From assembly GCA_913044165.1 (NCBI GenBank), contig CAJWMY010000002.1:20586-84585 (forward strand): a stretch of DNA of 64,000 nucleotides. The letters run 5' to 3'. The notes beneath the pieces were generated by a model. The model had not been told where the DNA came from, searched no databases, and worked only from the letters and a program-made list of their open reading frames with translations. This document shows, piece by piece, positions 61,842 through 64,000 of this stretch. The number at the start of each line of letters is the position of its first letter. Positions within the stretch are counted from its first letter, which is position 1. A program made the translations under genes and the position numbers. This DNA comes from an uncultured Puniceicoccaceae bacterium. GTDB taxonomy: Bacteria > Verrucomicrobiota > Verrucomicrobiia > Opitutales > Coraliomargaritaceae.

Positions 61842-62885
61842 ATGAAAATTTTTATTTCATGGTATCCGTACAGGCGAAATTTTCGTAATCCATTGCGTAC
61901 TGCAAGCGGTCTATGGCACTTGCGGGAAGGATTTTTGATAGAATCCACTTATGGCACAAGGAAGACATGGACGGAAATAGCTCCCATGCCTAATTTTGGA
62001 ACAGAGACTATAGAGGAGGCACATGATTTTCTTGTCAGCATAAATGGAAAGGTAGATTTTGGAGAATTGAAAATTCCTGATAGATTGCCTTGTTGCGCAT
62101 ATGCATTAACAGGGGCAAAACATAATTTGTTCAATAATATTTCAGATGATTATTTTAAAATAGGATCGTTTCCAGTGGCAGGATTCCTTGGTAGTGGTTC
62201 GAAAGTTTTTGAACATTTCCGTAACAAAAAATTAAATGGTTTTAAGACCTTTAAATGGAAGATTGGCGTTGATTCATTTGAAAAAGAGTGGGAAACTTTT
62301 ACACAGATTGCATCAGAAACTCAGAAAGATCTAAAGTTTAGATTAGATGCCAATGCGAGTTTAGATTTAGATACTGCGGAAAGGTGGTTGCAAGCTGTGG
62401 CGGATTTTAATTCAGGCATTAGCAATAAACCAATGAATATAGAATTCTTCGAACAACCAATGGCAGTTGGTTATGAGTTAGAAATGGAACGACTTTCAAA
62501 AAAATATGGCATACCCATAGCCTTAGATGAATCTTTAAATGGTTCAAAAGGATCTCAATGGCTTCGAAATACGGATTGGAGAGGGCCATTAGTCTTAAAG
62601 CCTAGTTTGCAAGGTCCATTTGATTCCCAAATAGCAATAGTTTCGGCACATTCCTCACAATGCGTATTGTCTTCTTCATTTGAGACAATTGTAGGGCTCA
62701 ATCAGTCTTTAAGATTAGCAGCAATACAAAAGTCACAAATTGGTAATAAGGATTCCCTATACGCCATGGGATTCGACACGCAGAACCTTTTCGAAGATCC
62801 TTTTGGAATAGGTATTTCAAATAATAAACCAGGTTTAGGTGAAATAAAATTAGCGGTTCAAAGAGTAATGCCTCATGTCTTTTAG
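61842..62885 (+). CDS. menC: o-Succinylbenzoate synthase (enolase superfamily)
   Basis: FKTFKWKIGVDSFEKEWETF, FRLDANASLDLDTAERWL, EFFEQPM, IALDESL, VLKPSLQGPF; followed by menE. Confidence 0.85.
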   Translation: MKIFISWYPYRRNFRNPLRTASGLWHLREGFLIESTYGTRKTWTEIAPMPNFGTETIEEAHDFLVSINGKVDFGELKIPDRLPCCAYALTGAKHNLFNNISDDYFKIGSFPVAGFLGSGSKVFEHFRNKKLNGFKTFKWKIGVDSFEKEWETFTQIASETQKDLKFRLDANASLDLDTAERWLQAVADFNSGISNKPMNIEFFEQPMAVGYELEMERLSKKYGIPIALDESLNGSKGSQWLRNTDWRGPLVLKPSLQGPFDSQIAIVSAHSSQCVLSSSFETIVGLNQSLRLAAIQKSQIGNKDSLYAMGFDTQNLFEDPFGIGISNNKPGLGEIKLAVQRVMPHVF

Positions 62886-64000
62886 CCATAAAAAATTTTC
62901 TATTTCAGAGCTTAGCATGGACTTTCTTGTAGGAGTCGAAGCAAGTTCATTTCAGAAAATGATCCGAAATTATGAAGAGAAAATTGATGCTTTATGTGAA
63001 GAAGAGAAGAGTTTTGGAGTTTTAGTTTCGGAGAAAAATCCAAAAAATTTTACGGCAGCATTCTTAGCAACTTTAGGTCGCTCAGTCCCAGTTATTTTGG
63101 CAAATCCACAATGGGGAGATATAGAGTGGGAAGATTTTTGCAAACAATTTAGTCCAGCCTTAGTTTTTGGCGATGTTGAGCTTCGAGTTAATTTTAAAAT
63201 AAAACTTATAAATAAAAAAATAGCAGACCAATTAATTTTTATTCCTTCTGGCGGAAGCTCAAAAAAGGGGCATCGTTTTGTGATTCATTCCTGGGAAACG
63301 GTATACGCCCAATCGATGAGTTTTCAAACACTTATTGGCGGGGGCGCACTTTATTCAATATGTTGTCTTCCTCTTTACCATGTCAGTGGATTAATGCAAA
63401 TCATTCGTGCCGCTATATCAGGGGGACAAATATTACTCAGTCAAATGGCTACACTTGATTATGATATAAGATTTATAACGAAATCTGAAGCATTTAATAT
63501 AAAACTATTTTGTTTATCCCTAGTTCCAACTCAACTAGAGAGACTTTTGAGAAAGAAATTATTACTGGGACATGTTGCTCATTTGAAGGCAATTTTTTTA
63601 GGCGGAGCAGCTGCACAAAAAGAGCTACTAATAAAAGCGTCTGAAGAACAACTACCGATAGTAATAACTTATGGGATGACAGAGACGGCAGGCATGGTAT
63701 TTGCCCAAAATAAAGAAGCTTTTTTATTAGGCGAATTTTCAGTAGGGGAACCACTTAAAGGAGTAAATGTTGAGCTAATAGAGGAGGAGGGATTTAAGCG
63801 AATAAAATTATTTTCAAAGAGCCTTTTTAAAGGTTATTGGGGGGGACCTATAAACAGAGAATTAGGTGGATTCCTTACTAATGATTATGGAAGATTTGAT
63901 GACAATATGAGATTGCAAATTGAAGGGCGATTGGATAACTGGATTATTAGTGGTGGAGAAAAAATTAATCCTCAAGAACTAGAGTCTTGTATCCGGGAAT
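62875..64000 (+). CDS. menE: o-Succinylbenzoate-CoA ligase (AMP-binding), 3' end outside window; not in ORF track
   Basis: Continuous frame from ATG 62875 to window end: MSFSHKKFSISELSMDF..., IPSGGSSKKGHRF (P-loop), ITYGMTETAG, GRFDDNMRLQIEGRLDNWIISGGEKINPQELES; overlaps menC by 11 nt. Confidence 0.88.
   Translation, partial: MSFSHKKFSISELSMDFLVGVEASSFQKMIRNYEEKIDALCEEEKSFGVLVSEKNPKNFTAAFLATLGRSVPVILANPQWGDIEWEDFCKQFSPALVFGDVELRVNFKIKLINKKIADQLIFIPSGGSSKKGHRFVIHSWETVYAQSMSFQTLIGGGALYSICCLPLYHVSGLMQIIRAAISGGQILLSQMATLDYDIRFITKSEAFNIKLFCLSLVPTQLERLLRKKLLLGHVAHLKAIFLGGAAAQKELLIKASEEQLPIVITYGMTETAGMVFAQNKEAFLLGEFSVGEPLKGVNVELIEEEGFKRIKLFSKSLFKGYWGGPINRELGGFLTNDYGRFDDNMRLQIEGRLDNWIISGGEKINPQELESCIRE

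Noticed and set aside
63494-63754. 86-aa minus-strand ORF
   Set aside because: Antisense to menE, which has clear AMP-binding motifs.
1-64000. Mobile element, defence island, biosynthetic cluster or CRISPR array
   Set aside because: No transposase, integrase, restriction, toxin-antitoxin, Cas, NRPS/PKS genes or direct-repeat arrays are visible; almost every ORF matches a housekeeping family.

Overview
The window is an AT-rich, gene-dense bacterial housekeeping segment with about 59 coding regions and very little intergenic DNA. I found no tRNA or rRNA gene, CRISPR array, transposase, integrase or phage module. Gene content (mreBCD-mrdA, aroA-cmk-plsC, PPi-type phosphofructokinase, FolE2, a VGP-motif pseudopilin) is compatible with Verrucomicrobiota/Opitutae; this is an inference from family resemblance, not a search. 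Named functions include secA (5' truncated), lnt, a sigma-70 factor, trpE, purEK, rapA, kamA-like, carA, folC, accD, truA, ruvC, mrdA-mreDCB, tyrS, an rlmB-like gene, ruvB, murA, a dUTPase, an M3 peptidase, a Bacteroidota-type purM, plsC, cmk, aroA, tyrA, uvrC, cinA, holA, purB, pfp, an NR kinase plus pnuC, thrH, zwf-opcA, pyk, folE2, an NtrC-type regulator, purA, guaB and menC-menE (menE runs off the right end and is missing from the ORF track). I see no unmistakable new multi-gene system. The best leads are: (1) a membrane-anchored protein with at least four tandem repeats of exactly 67 aa fused to a degenerate FGE/SUMF-like domain, followed 15 nt later by a minimal pseudopilin-like gene; (2) an unassigned Lys/Arg-rich protein with an RG-type tail directly upstream of murA; (3) a compact UvrC lacking the Cys-rich cluster and most of the inter-nuclease linker; (4) an AccD with a mostly lost zinc ribbon; and (5) convergent gene pairs with overlapping or near-abutting stop codons.
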